This document shows, one piece after another, positions 1 to 12,900 of a stretch of DNA of 64,000 nt (positions are counted from its first letter, which is position 1; each line of letters opens with the position of its first letter). The notes under the pieces were generated by a model. That model worked only from the letters and a program-made list of their open reading frames with translations, did no database searches and was not told the DNA's origin. Both the position numbers and the translations under genes were made by a program. This stretch comes from Neurospora intermedia (taxonomy: Eukaryota > Ascomycota > Sordariomycetes > Sordariales > Sordariaceae). The stretch spans positions 1-64,000 of the forward strand of contig BTPP01000007.1 in NCBI GenBank assembly GCA_037102815.1. Reading direction: 5' to 3'.

Positions 1-171
1 TAACCCTAACCCTAACCCTAACCCTAACCCTAACCCTAACCCTAACCCTAACCCTAACCCTAACCCTAACCCTAACCCTAACCCTAACCCTAACCCTAAC
101 CCTAACCCTAACCCTAACCCTAACCCTAACCCTAACCCTAACCCTAACCCTAACCCTAACCCTAACCCTAA
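1..171. repeat. Telomeric repeat array (TAACCC)n
   Basis: About 28.5 uninterrupted copies of the hexamer TAACCC open the window, that is, TTAGGG read on the complementary strand. The C-rich strand runs 5' to 3' into the chromosome, as expected for a left chromosome end, so base 1 is at or near a physical terminus. The array is perfect up to the point where it passes into AT-rich DNA. TTAGGG is the usual telomere unit of filamentous ascomycetes. Confidence 0.98.
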
Positions 172-3060
172 TATACCCCTACTAAGAATATCCCTACTTA
201 ACTATTAATATAGAGCGAGAGTAGATAGTTAATTTATAGTTAGGATTATTTACGTATATAATATAGAGTCTTATATAATTAAATCCCTTTGCAAAATTAC
301 TAGAGCGTCCCTTTATAGTACTATAACCTAGCTCTTTTACCCAATTTTAAACTACTATTACCAATTTATTAAAGGTAGGGTACTAGGTATTAAAAATAGT
401 ATAATCGCTATACTTGTAATAGCGAGGGTTATAAAATTCGTCTTCTTTATCGCTAGGCTAATCGTTATATTCGTTATTATTATCGATATTTATAGGTTCT
501 AGTTAGGTAGAAATAGGCTCGGCTAGGGTAGTAAGGTCGATTATTTAACTAGGGGGGGTGCCCGCGCTACGGTCGCGTACGTCCGTCGGATCGGCTATTT
601 ATATTATAGTTAGTTAAGGAAATATACTAAAAAATAATATATTAAATCCGTACTGTCGATTGAATGACAGCGCTTTATTAATTTAGCGATAATTAGTAAT
701 GTGTAATATAATAGATTGATTAAGGGTAATAAGGGTAATAATAGGTAGTTTAGTAGAGGAGGTAATATAATGAGGTATATATTAGAATAATTGCTAAATT
801 AAACTAGCTAAGTTTGGGTAGCTAGTATAGTACGAGGGTAGCTAGTACAACCTTTAGATAGGTGTAATAGCTTAAAATCTAGGAGCTTGGCGGGCGTAGT
901 ACGAGAAGGATTGAGAAGAGTAGAGTCAAAAGCGGGAATTAGTAGAAGCGAGAGGATATAGCAATTCTAATTGGCCGAGAGAGCGGGAGAGGTGGGGCGG
1001 CGGTGTCTAAAGAGGTTGTTGGCGGTGCAAATAGCGTTTCTTATTATAATACGCCCTCTATAGATTTTTAAAACCGCTAATAGTTTTATTTATATTATAA
1101 AAGGATATTTCTATCGATTATATAACCCTATTAACCCCCTACCTATATTATAGGTAAGAATTTAAATATATTATTATTATTATTAATCGCCTTACTAAAA
1201 TATAATATTATATCCCTACTATCGGTTTATTAGTAAAAAAATTAATAGAGCACTTTATTAAAAAAATCTATAATATTTACAGCCTACCGGACTCTATTAT
1301 CTCTAACTATAATACCTAATTTATCTCGCAATTTTAGAAAGCTTTATTACTACAATTAGAAATTGCCTTCAAACCTTCCTCCGCTTTCTACCCCATTACC
1401 AACAAATAAACCAAGCATATTAATATAGATATAGAAAAATATCTCCGCCTTTATATTAACTGGGTTTAAAACAATTAAGTAAATTAATTACTAATTACAA
1501 AATTTATTAAGAATAATTTAATTTTTAAAATTACTAACGTCTTTCTTTTCTTTACTAATTATAATTTCTACCCTCGTATAAGTATCGAGCCGGTAAAGCC
1601 GAACCTACTAGAAATATCGGCGGTATAATAAACGGGGTACTTTAAAATTAATAAATTAATTAACCAATTTAAATAAATTTTAAATTTTATTATAAATTAA
1701 GCCTAATAAACTTAATAGTACTATAAAAATAATACGAATACCCAACGGACTAATATACCGAAATATAAGAAAGGAAATAGGGTCTTTCTTAATACTAAAA
1801 ACTTCAATATTAACCGCCCCTATATTAAACTTATACCCCTCTTTGAAGGACCGTTCGAAATTATTAAAGCGGATAACTATCGAATTATATTTAAATTCCC
1901 AATTAATATAAAGTACAATTCAACCTTCTATATTAGTAAAATTAAATTATAGGATAAGGAGGGTCTCCTAAGATAAATAGATATAGAGGAATAAAACGTT
2001 TGTACTAACTATAGCCGAATTATAAAGAAGATTAATAATAGGGAAGATTCTATAAAATATAAATTCGAGAGAATTAATAAATACCGGAAGAATAATAAGG
2101 GTCGTTAAGAATACTTTATAATATAAATACCCCTATATATACTATTATCATAATTGCGAACCGATATATTTATAGCCCCTAATATTATATGGGCTTTCTA
2201 CGACGGATACCCTAAAGTACTGTACCTACCGGTTTAAATAGCGGCGGAAAAGAAACGGAGGGAGAAAGAAAAGGAGGCAGAGCGGGAGGCTCTAACTTTG
2301 CGGCGGAGGTTACAATAATAACCGCTAATAGCGATAGAGACTTTTTAGACCGTTTATTTAATAGGGATTTCTATTATTTTATATAATATTAGTTAGCTAT
2401 ATAGCTTCTTTTAGTCCGGGGAAGTATTATAAGGTTAGCCTATATACTTTGTATTTAGTGCTAGTATATAACAGTTTCTAAAACTACCGTATATTGTTAT
2501 TACCGCCGGTAAGCCAATTATTGCCGGTAGTTAATTAGTTAGAACGCTACTTACCGCGGGCCTATTAGACCCGCCGGCGGTCGCCTTTATAAGGCTAGCC
2601 TTCCGGGTACTCGGCTGCACTTCTCTTCCTTTCTCCTTCGTACAATTACGTATAATTATATCTACTATCTACCCTTTGCCTATAATAGGTATTAAGTAAT
2701 AGTAGGTAGATAAATATATAGTTTTAAATTATAGCAGGGGTACTTTCGGATTCGGTTTAATATAGGTTTTTCTTAAATATAAATATCCAAAACTTACTAT
2801 CCTATAAGAATATATAGGGTAAATAGAAATATTATAAATTTAGTACTTTTCTAAAATTGTATTTCTAAATAAACTTTTACTTGTGATAGTAGCGGATTCT
2901 AGTGACTGTAAAGTCCTAATTTTAGTACGTAATCGACGTTAGGGTCTTGTAATTGAATTGAAAGTATAGAAGATAATTCCGTCGATTGCGTATTATATAT
3001 TCTAAGTTTATTTTGAGCGTATAGTATTACGTAATATTAGAATAATGGAAGTGAGAATAC
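172..3060. repeat. AT-rich, RIP-like subtelomeric region
   Basis: This stretch is strongly AT-rich, full of TA dinucleotides and stop codons in all frames, and has no open frame of useful length. Short GC-richer islands survive around 540-590, 880-1030 and 2540-2640. The last contains a TATAAGG sequence followed by a pyrimidine-rich stretch and could be a remnant of an LTR promoter, but I could not define LTR ends. The composition is what repeat-induced point mutation leaves in Neurospora-type genomes. The decayed gypsy integrase inside it is listed separately. I see no functional gene. Confidence 0.85.
1040..1960 (+). pseudogene. Decayed Ty3/gypsy retrotransposon integrase relic
   Basis: Reading the plus strand from about 1184 gives a recognisable gypsy integrase core: INRLTK, then SLPDSI near 1280-1300, then FISQF and an IAFKPSSAFYP stretch near 1320-1395. 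Near 1815-1950, in a second reading stretch, RPYIKL, FEGPFEI and FYISKIKL correspond to the conserved integrase C-terminus. Stops interrupt it: TAA at 1317-1319 where the family has Gln, and TAG at 1335-1337 where it has Trp. The Asp-Arg-Gly expected next to the first stop now reads Asn-Tyr-Asn. Every one of these changes is a C-to-T or G-to-A transition, as RIP makes. I see no intact reverse transcriptase or protease, so the copy is dead. The family call is firm; the name of the element is not. Confidence 0.8.
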
Positions 3061-3290
3061 TTAACTTGATTGAAGAAGAAAGAAAAGAAAGAAAAGTTGA
3101 GAATTGGTGAGAGACTCTTATATACACGTATGTGGATCGAAAATATGCAGTGTAGAAAATATTCCTACATTGATGCATGCTGGAAATATTGCTGCATACC
3201 TCAAATATTCGACAGATACTTGGGGGATGGCAGGCGGGTGTCAAACCTTTTAATGTGGAAAGAAAGATTGGCATCTAGAACCCCCTTAAG

Positions 3291-3306
3291 AGGTAGGTAC
3301 CTACCT
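3291..3306. repeat. 16-bp perfect palindrome, copy 1
   Basis: The sequence AGGTAGGTACCTACCT is a perfect palindrome centred on a KpnI-like GGTACC. An identical copy lies 170 bp further on. Shorter relatives, runs of TACCTACC, occur at other places in the window, so these may be inverted microsatellite fragments. Confidence 0.6.
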
Positions 3307-3460
3307 AATTAAATACTCGACAGCGGGAGGTGTCGAAGGTGCTGGAAATGCCAAGGTTAGCCCTCAAAAGGAGCGGGGTACATCGAATGATCTGGGGCTG
3401 AAGGTAGATAGTAGTAAGTGTAACGCAACGGAAGGTACCGTTAGCTACGTCTATTCATGC

Positions 3461-3476
3461 AGGTAGGTACCTACCT
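3461..3476. repeat. 16-bp perfect palindrome, copy 2
   Basis: This is a second exact copy of AGGTAGGTACCTACCT, followed like the first by AA. The flanking sequences otherwise differ, so it is not part of a longer direct repeat that I can see. Confidence 0.6.
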
Positions 3477-4637
3477 AACTACGGAGCAAACCCATACGGC
3501 TTTGGTACAGGGGGCACGTGTACGGTTGAAAATGGAGGTCGGAAGAAGAAGAAGAGCAGATAAGGCAAGTGACGACTATCTAAAGCATGACTTGAAACTT
3601 GATCCATTTGTTAGAAGCAAATTCTTATAGCAACTTGAACTTCTTGGAGCGTTCGTTTTCGGGTACCCCGAGTGTCCACGGTGCGCCAACACCAGCCGAA
3701 TGGCTTTAGTTTCTAATAAGAACTGGATTCGTCGAGTCGACCCTAGCCCGACAACGACTCGACGGCTACAGAAATATCGAAGGGACTTCCTACCTCCCCC
3801 GAAGCATGCCTACAGCATGTACCTTCTTGTGCAACTCCCCCATCGGCCCTTCCTTTACAATCAATCGCACCATCTGCAGTCATTCGAGTTCGCCTTTGCT
3901 TGGAAGTGCTATCCTTTACTACCCATTATAATAGCGGCTGCAGACGTTCACTCTGCTTGTGTATCGAGATAAGGCCGGTTGTTGACCAATGGCGTGTTAT
4001 ACATACTAACAATTACCCGCTTTTCCGTTACGCTACACAACATCTCCCTCCCTCAATTCAACCTCAGATTTCCTAGCTAAGAGAACTCTGTCGCTCCTAG
4101 ATTCCAACGTCTTCCGTCTACCTACATACGTTCACTTGTTTTGTATCCTTGGAACTACTCCATGTTACCTCCCTTCACCCTCTGTTCTTGACCTTAGGTT
4201 AGAGTTACAAGGGAAGATTGGGAGCCTTATCTAGAGATAGCAAATGTCTGCTCAACCAAACTCAACCGTGACAAGGCTGGTGGAAGCTTACTTCTAACCT
4301 TCGCTATATCCATGTCAACAAACGCTGCCACACATCAATCAGACGACATGCACGTAGAAAACAAGCTTGCTAGCTCCTATAAAGTCATCAACATATCTAT
4401 ATTCATAATCATAACATACGTCCCAGTCCGCGCGCATATTCAGCCGTCTATGCGTACAAAGTATGCCCGTCTCGTTTCCTCTCATCCATTCTCCCACGAA
4501 GCTCCAACATCGACCCGATACTCATCCGTTAACCAAAACTTTCTCTGAAAAGGAAATCATCGCTCATAACATTGAATGCACACTGCAACATCTTGTGCCC
4601 CGTCCCTTTCTTTCCCGGGAGCTCTTGTACGGGTACC

Positions 4638-7600
4638 TTATCTTCCCTCCCCTTCTTCCTCCTTAGCAGCCTTGCAAACAACACAGCCCCCAACAATCCG
4701 ATCCCTCAACAATCTCGCATGCGTCACCTTCGCCCCAACCAAATGAGCGCTCCTTTCCTCTGCTCCCATACCTCCCAACAACACATCAGCATCCACCGTC
4801 TTCCCCGGATTCAACGCTTCCAGTAAATGCGGCAAATGAAAAACGTGTCCGCAAGCGAAGCCAACCAGCGTGTCTGTTTCGTACGTGGTAAAGGGGGAGA
4901 GGCATTGGGCGCAGTGGCCGGCTTGGTACTTCTTCGCAGCAGATTTGGGACGGCGGTGGGTTGGTGTTGACGGGGTTGGTGGTGGCTGCTGCTGCGATGG
5001 AGCGGCTGGGGAGGCGAGTCCGGAGGAGGAAGGTTTCTCGGTCAAGGGTTGCGTCGGGATATCCGTAGGCTGGACGTCCACGTGTTCGCCTCCTTCCCTG
5101 ACACCAACTTGGAACTTGACGCCCTTGCGCTGGCCGTTCCGCAGTGTGTTCATAGCCGCTGCAACTTCGCTTCTCAACACGCGGCTGACGCCTTCCGAGA
5201 TAGAGTATTGGATCTCATGCTCCTTCATGATATGCCTTATACCTTCTCTCAGGCCAGGGATCTGTAGCCCTTCAGGTATTCTCCTCACAAGTGTGATGGG
5301 GTTGATAGCCGTCCCCACTTCCTCAAGCAGGGCGCGGATGAACTTGGGTTTGTCCATGGAGTACTCGAGCAGATCTTCCCAGAGATCGGGATCGTCTTGT
5401 TCCTTGGCAAAGGCAATGGCGCGGGAGACGTCGCCGAGGCGCTCGATGATGAGGTAGAGCGCTCGTTTCACCTGGCCGGTCTTGGAGTAGAGGTAGACGA
5501 GCTCGGGGATGTAGTTGCGGCTTTCGCATTCTTGGGCGGCCTGGGGCACAAAACAGTCAGTAAATGAGGGGCAAGGGACATGGGAGACAGGGAGAACTAA
5601 CCTTCTCAAAGGCATATGCTGTCGATGTCCTCAAGAACTGGTTGAGCAGTGGCTGGTCGTAAATGGCAAAGAGGTGGACAGCCAGATCAGCAAATTGGTC
5701 TACCATGGTGCGGCTGTCGAGGACCAGACGGGCTAGAGACTCGTGCGTGTGTTCGTGGATGCCTTCACCACGCCAGAGACCTCGCAGGTAGAAGAATGTG
5801 TAGAGCTTCAAGTCCTTCTCCTGTAACTGCGACACCACAAGGTCCGGCTTCACCAAGCCATGCTGCGCCTCGTCGACCAACAGCGAGATGGCTTCACTAG
5901 TAGCCTGCTCAAGATCTTCCTTGGACATCTTGAGGAGCTTGTCCTGCGGCACGCGGAGGCCGATGAAGCTAGGAATATCGTCCGCCACCGCCTCGGCCAG
6001 ATGCGCGTCTTTAATCAGTCGCATCGCCGAGTCCGCATCCTGTAACCTGATGTAACATCGGAGCGCCTCCTTGGTCCGCCCGCTAGCCTCGTGTAACTTG
6101 GCCAGACTCTCCATGACGATGCGCCAATCTCTTCCTACCTCGCCATCCTCGACGCTGTCCTCTCGGACATCTCGGTACTTGAGCTGGTTCTCCAGAGCCG
6201 TGGTTATGGTGGCAACGTCAAACAAATCCGACGACCATCGTTCCAGCAGCTCTCTGAACCGGGGCTTGCTGACCTGGAGGTAATGGCCTAGCACGACTTC
6301 GTAGATGGTTCCGGGAATGGGCGGTCGTGTTCGCTCGGTGGGGATGTAGTTGACAATGTCATCAAACTTGTTGGCGCCGGCAAAGGTCCAGACCCATTTC
6401 TCCCAGCGGTCAGGGGTGCCGAGGACTTTGCCGCAGATCTGACCGGCTTGGGCCCAGTCATTGGCTTCGACTAGTTCGTGGATCCAGAGTTCGCCTATGC
6501 GTCGTTTTTCCTTTTCAGCAAGAGAGTAGTGGCTGCGCAGGCCGTCGATGACAGAGGAGGTCTCATCGTCAAAGTCATCGTTTTGGGCTCGGTCGGGAGT
6601 TTCGGAGCCGCCCAGCTCGGACGCCCGGTCGGTCGCAGACACAATCTCCGGATGCTCGTCAACCAGCTCCCATGCTTGTCTGTACTGCTGGCGTTCTAAC
6701 AACCATCCAAGGTGGTCGGCCAAGTCTCTCTTTGTTGCCAGGATACAGTCGTACGGGCTGTGGATGAAGATCTTGATGCCGGGTTTGTTGAGGTTTTGAT
6801 GGATAGCTGTGCGATGTCCGCTCTTCAATGCCGAGTTGATCCCTCCCATGTAGTTCGAAGGCGCCTCATCACTCTCTCTACTCTTGATGCTGGCGCCTGA
6901 GCTGAAGAGAGACTTGGGATTCAGCGCCACGTTGAGGCCGGTCAGGCCGACGTTGAGCATGTCGGTACCGAAGCCAGCCAAAGTCTCCAAGGTGCCTTTG
7001 CTGGCTGCAGAGGCGGCTACATTGCGAGCCGGCAGAACTCCGAGGTGGTAATCGCTGGCAGTCAAGCGTTCGAATCGGCTGACGCTCAACCCGTCCTTGT
7101 CAATCTCGGCCTGGGAGGTGAGATCGATCAGGCGCAGTTCTGGTGGCGGGTTGTTTTGTCTGCGCTTGATCCCGCCGGATGGGTGGCTTGCTCCAGATGC
7201 TATTGATGCGGTGTGTTTATGACTTGGAATGACATTGTCATCTTGTTCGTCCTCGTTTTCGTCTGGTAAGCAGTATGCGAGCACCAATAACAAGTTTTGG
7301 GTATATAGAGAGATGCCGGAAATGATGCAGTCCATGCGAAGTCTGGAGAGGTTTGAGTCAGCGTGGTCGGCAACACGGCAGGAAGAGTACACTTACAGCT
7401 TTACAATCTCTGCCCGTCCAGCGGACCTTTCTCCCGCGTGTTTGCCGACGCCCATGCCACCAGGGTGGACGTGAATGAACCAAATGGTGCCTCCCCATCC
7501 CACCAGCAATCTCTCGACCTTCTTCTCGGTCTTCTGGTGTTGCTGCTTCAGGATCGCAGCCGCAGGAGAAGCCGGCACCTCCTTCTGACCCTTGCCCGGC

Positions 7601-8903
7601 TCATCAGGCTCGATGGACTGCTCGTCAATCCACTCGGCACGACCTTTCCAGACGCTGGCCATGGTATCCCACTCCTCTGTCTGCGGGCGATCAATATGAC
7701 CAATTCGTTTCCATGCATCTTCTTGATCGGCACTTTCGAGATGGAGCTTCGTCCTCATAATCTTGATACCATGCTCATTCAGCCAGACGACATATTTCCC
7801 GGATCCGGACCACTTGATGGTGTTGATGGTGCCCTCGCCCGAGTGTAGAACGGTATCCTTGCCGGACCCTGCGCCTACCATGTTCCCGAGCCATCCTGCC
7901 GCCTGAGCAGCGGCTCCTGTCGTAGTGGCCGTGCTCTTGCCCTGTGGGGCGCCGACGGTCAGGATGAGCTGACCAGCCAGACCGCCAGACAGATAGGTCC
8001 TGTCGTTCTTGTAATCGGGAGAGAGAGCAACAGCTTGTACGGGTCGGGCAAAGTTGCGGAGAGTAACATCCTTGACGTCGATCAGAGACTGGACGCAAAC
8101 GTTGCCATCCATAGAGGAGGTCGCGATGTGGATGTTGTTGGAGGGGGTATTGGGGACTCCATGGGCCTGGGCGTCTCGTTTGCGTGCGGCGGAGGCTGAG
8201 TTGGTCTGGTGGTGGCTTTCGGTGGATGCACTAGCAGGCCGCAGAGGGCTGTTTGTTTGGGAGAAGACTCGGGTGAGAGGCTTTGGGTCGAAGGTTGGGA
8301 GCGGGGGTGGGTAGGGCGAGATGGAGAGGCTGGTGACGGAGGCGCTGTGGGCATGGTAGACGCGCAGGGACTGGAAGGCGGGCAGTTGGAGGACGTGGAT
8401 GTTGCCGTTATGCGTTCCAACGATCTGGTGTAGCCATCACAAGTCAGCAGCTGTCGCAATGTGTACCTCGAGAATCGCCATGGAGTCTATCTGACCATCT
8501 TGTCGCCAGCCGTCAAGAAGGCGCTTGTGGCGTCGCCATTGCGATACAGAGGCCCGAGGTGTTCAGTGAGCCGGGCGTATTTGAGTTTTGGTTCCTCGTC
8601 TTCCTCCTCCTCTTCTTCTTCCTCGTCGTCGTCGTCCTCGTCCTCGTCATCGTCCTCATCGTCATCCTCGGTTTCTTCCTCCTCCCCATCTGCACGGCCC
8701 CCATCGACCTCCAACCCTTCCTCTACCGAGACGCCGGATTCTCCATCTGTGCCCGTTCCTGTCGCCGTCGCCGTCGAGGTGGTTGTGGTGCCAATGGTGC
8801 TGCTGCCAATGGATCGCTTGGGCCGCGCCCTGGGAGACGTCACGATGGTGGGAGCGGGCGTGGTGTCGGCAGAGTCGCCTGTCTCCGGCGGGACCTGCGT
8901 CAT
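4638..8903 (-). CDS. vps41: VPS41, HOPS-complex vacuolar sorting protein
   Basis: This is the HOPS tethering-complex subunit that acts at the vacuole/late endosome in Rab7-dependent fusion and the AP-3 route. Four exons fit: 8903-8496, 8424-7397, 7342-5602 and 5540-4638. All three introns are GT-AG and the joined frame gives 1359 residues. The order is an acidic N-terminal tail (about residues 70-105), a WD40-like beta-propeller (about 110-600), alpha-solenoid with clathrin heavy-chain repeat (to about 1200), a Pro/Ser-rich linker, and a C-terminal RING-H2-like finger with CAQC, CGHVFH and CVVC (about 1270-1355). The protein is longer than yeast Vps41 (about 1000 residues), largely through the acidic tail and linkers. 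The start is the first ATG before the acidic tail; translation could begin elsewhere upstream. It is divergent from APC1. Confidence 0.9.
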
Positions 8904-9976
8904 GTTGATTGGAGCCGGATCGCCTGTAGTATCATGGCGTAGCTGGTGACGGATCTGATTGATCGCAAAGTTGTTGGAGAGAGAAATGGAGTTCGTTGCG
9001 CCTATGGTAAGGCGCTATTCGTTGGGTTCCTAGGCCTAGGCTAAGGTAGCTTCATGGAATGTCCCCAGTCCTGTGCTGCAACCAACCTAGTGGTTTGTTG
9101 TCGCTGTCGGTCGGTTCCAGAGCCGGGAACGGATGGAGGGGGAGTGAGTGGAGGACCGCTACGTCAGTAAGGACAGGTCCACAGGGTGAAAGTGGTAAAC
9201 GCTTATGCTAGAGGCTTGCTCAAAGAGAGAGAGAAAGTGAGGTCTGGCGCGAAATGGCGGCAAGCAGGTCAAATATGCTGAACCCGAAACTCGTTTGAAG
9301 ATGCGAGTACCTACATCATGAAGAAATCCGTGGTATCCATGCTTTCCATTCACAGATGAAATGATACGCATCCCTTCCCATGCGTCTACCAACCTCTACC
9401 TACCTACCTAGGCAGCGGGATAAGACCAGCCTCGTGGCCAAAGGCTCAACATCTGGCATATGCGTTTAGCGCAGCCGTCACTTGGAAACTCCACATTGGG
9501 TACCTTTAGCATAGTAGTAATTTCCCTTACCTCCTGGTAGTATCCGACAACGAGAGTGTACATCAAGCACAGACCATGTATCCAGAGCCACTTCTGCCGC
9601 TGTGGAGAGGGAGCTGCCCCAGCTACCCGTACCTACGTGCGGGACACAAGTGGAGAGGGCAACTGACGGGAGGGAATCGCGTCTCACAGCGCTATCAGAC
9701 GCGATTTCCGGCACAGTACTGTAGTGTTGACGCTGCTGTGCTGAGAGCGCAATGCGGGAATGCAATAGGTTGACAGGAGCTTCCTCCCATCCATCCATCC
9801 CACCTTGTCTTGACTTTTCCTTCCCAAACAAAACAAAAAATACAGAAAGACCGAATGCGCCAGCTTCGACCAAGACCCGACCACTCAGCTCCAGGCTGGA
9901 CACACTATGCGCCAATCTGGAAAATGGCTTGACTCTTTTTACTCCCCAGCAAACGACCAAGTGATTTGACGACATC
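8904..9976. other. Divergent promoter region, VPS41/APC1
   Basis: This 1.07-kb spacer lies between two divergently transcribed housekeeping genes. Near 9395-9412 it has a TACC-type microsatellite and near 9785-9805 a CCAT tetranucleotide run. Short open frames in it look like chance. Shared regulation of the two genes is possible but not shown. Confidence 0.5.
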
Positions 9977-12900
9977 ATGGCGGCGGCCACTTCGTTGGGA
10001 GTTCACCAGCCCATCGGACTGCGATATGCCATCGACGAAGGCTTCCTCCCTCCGAACCCTCCCTCCTCGTCCTACTCTTGGGAGATATTCGTCGACCGAC
10101 AGGCTCACGCCGAGTGTGAGGACGAGCTGTTGACCACCGATACCTGCGTCATCTGGTCTCGCGGCGGCATCTTTCGAAAGAGCTTCAGGTTCGACATCGA
10201 GAACGAGAAAGTCACCCAGGCTCTCCTCACATATTTCCCTACCTCGACAGACTCCCACCCCATTGTCAGCGCTGCCCCTTCGCAGCCCGAGAAACCCACG
10301 ACCGAAAAGCATGACGCGAAACCACCTCTCGCCCGAGCCCTTGTCGTCTTTCTCAAGACCCAAGCCCACATCTACTTCCTCTCCGGAACCAGCCATGTCG
10401 TCCACATGCCCTTCGAGGTCGAGTCGGCCTGCGCCGCTCCCCTTGGCGTCATCATCCAACGGAAACAGCGAGCGAACAATACCCTGCCCGTTACCTTGCG
10501 ACTGCCCAAGGTTCCGCCAAACTCCTTCGTCTCGTCACAGCCCTCGTCCATCTTCAGCCAAACCGGCGCCGAATTCTCCATCGAAGGCCTGGGACGGCCC
10601 AAGGCGCTCCCTTTGAAGCTGAGCAACACTTTGGAAAACATGTGGCAACCACCCATGGAGACCCCCGACAGTCCTTGGCCTCGTCTTGTGTGTCTGACGG
10701 ACCCCTTGCTCGAGATCGGTTTGGTGGTCACCCACCCGGAAAACAAAAAGACAAACAAGAGACGTCAAAGGGTCTCTCTCGCCTCCAACTTTCTCAGTCC
10801 AGCCGAAGAGATTGTCCATGTCGAAGCCATCGAAATACCTGGCTATGCCTCTGCCTCGCAAAGTGAGACTTGCATTGCTGTTACCGTTAACAGAGAAAAC
10901 AGCATGTACAGCGTCTGGCGCTTAACCTATCTGGAAAACGAAGATCCCTTCATTGGCAAGAGGAAGAAGAAACCCGTCAAGTCGACTCGCAGGCGCAGCT
11001 CCATGGCTCCCGGCATGCCCAGCGGTGCCAGCACCCCGGTCCATCCCTCCATTAGAGATAGCTTCGGTGCTCCTCTGCCCGGGAAGAAGCCTCGCAAAAG
11101 TGTCAGGATCGATGAGCGGGAAAAAGAAAAGGACAAGGGTCGGGCACTCGAGGGTGTTTTGAATTCTCTAGACCCCCTGAGAACTGATGACGCTGCCCGC
11201 AGACAGTCCCGTCGCGTAAGCTCTCTGTTGGCCAGAGCTGACTTGTCCGCATCCCAAGAGAGGGCGAGTTTCTCCGAGCAAACACTACATGCGGTGCATG
11301 GAGGTAGAAGGGGAGATTCACTAGGCAGTCAACGGACACGCATGAGCGGTGCCTACGGCGGTTTACATCCGGGCACTTGCTTCAACCATGGTCTCAACAG
11401 CCTAGCCGAGGCACCTGTCGACTCTTTGCTTGAGGAGCTCCGTGCCGGTGGTGACTTTGAGGGCTTCCACAATATGGGCTTGGATGATCATGAGTTCGAA
11501 GGGCTAACCCACGAAATGCTCTTCACAAGAGTTCACAGCTTTCCCATGGACAACGCCAACGTCCGCTACTCTCTTGCCGACAAACCGGCCAAGACGCAAT
11601 CCAAAGTGTTCATTCTCGTCGGCCCCCCTACTGCCACTGACGAGCAGGGTTGTGTCCAGATTCTTCTTGGAATCCAGGACGTCGTCGACAAGAGGTTGCA
11701 GCTCCTGACTCTGCATGTTCCGCATCCCGTCCCAGGGTCAACTGTCGAGCCAGCCACGTCACGACTCTCCTCCAAAGCTCCCATGGTTTTTAGTGAACTT
11801 CGGCGGGCGCAAAACGTCATCGACTCGTGCAAAATCTCGGATGGAAACGAGCAGACCATACTCATCCTTTCTGAAGACAAGGCTGGTGGCAGGGAGCTAA
11901 GTCTGCAATCCCCATGGAGCCAGCTCACCACTGTTGACGCGACTCTCCTTCTTCTTGACGATGTCAACAACCTCAGCTACTCGGGGACTCATAGAACAAA
12001 TACGCGATCGGTGGTAAACAAGCCAGAGGAAGTTCGCCTCTCCCAGATCCGCATCGATGCATTGTGCCACAGCTCTCCCCGTGGAGTCATCGATCTAATG
12101 GACAAGAACGGCGCATTTCATCGCATTCGTCTCAAGCTTCGTCCATCCTCTTCCCAGGTTCGCAAGGCCTTGGACGCTTGCCGAAGTGTTCTTCCTCCTT
12201 CACATGCGGATCGACTGCTGGCCGGTTGGTGGCATACTACACAATGGCTTAGAGTTCTGAACCAACAGGAAGCGAATAGTACCACCAACGACCGAGAATG
12301 GTCTTCTTTGGTTGTATTATTACTGGCAAGCTTCATGGCCCTCGGGCACACGGACGAAACATCGTTGGCCAGATTGGGTTGTGGTGTCCGAGTTCTCGAA
12401 CCGAAGAGTAACTGGGAGGCCATGGAGCTGTACGCGACCCCGGTGGCATCTGCCAATGCCCCGTGGATGCAGACCAGGGGCTGGGAATGGTTGTTGGAGG
12501 ACAGCCTTCTCGACACTATCCCATCCAGCCAAGGTACGCAGCCGCCGAGCTTCATGGCGCGTCATATCGAGCTTGCCAAAGGTTACATCGCATCTGCCGA
12601 AGGCATGGCAGCGTTTGGTGTTAATGGCTACCTTCCAACAGCTGTCGAGAGAGATCGCGATAGTCGCAATAAGGCAGCCTGGAGTATGATGCTTGCCCTT
12701 CACCTCCTCGTGGAAGAGCAGACATTGAGTGTCTTGTCTCCTGAAGAAGTCTCGCCAGGCCACAGTGATCTCAGGGCGCTGCTCTGGCAGCTTGCGAGAT
12801 GGCTTGGATGGCTGCAGTACGAGGAGCTCTACAGCCTCGGTCTTCAGGCAGATCTCGACACCGATGATTCAGGTACGTTCATGGGTTCACGGCACCAGGT

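Larger units (their letters stand above)
3061..4637. other. Gene-free shoulder between AT-rich DNA and VPS41
   Basis: Base composition returns to normal near 3060. Open frames here are under 100 codons and none resembles a known protein. The stretch holds two copies of a 16-bp palindrome (listed separately) and the 3' flank of the minus-strand VPS41 gene. Nothing else is supported. Confidence 0.6.

Noticed and set aside
172-560. Telomere-associated satellite
   Set aside because: I could find no tandem period in the DNA next to the telomere array; it is simply AT-rich.
8559-8942. Pro/Arg and Ser-rich frames opposite the VPS41 acidic tail
   Set aside because: Pure translation of a repetitive CTC/CTT tract; the acidic reading joins in phase to the VPS41 propeller.
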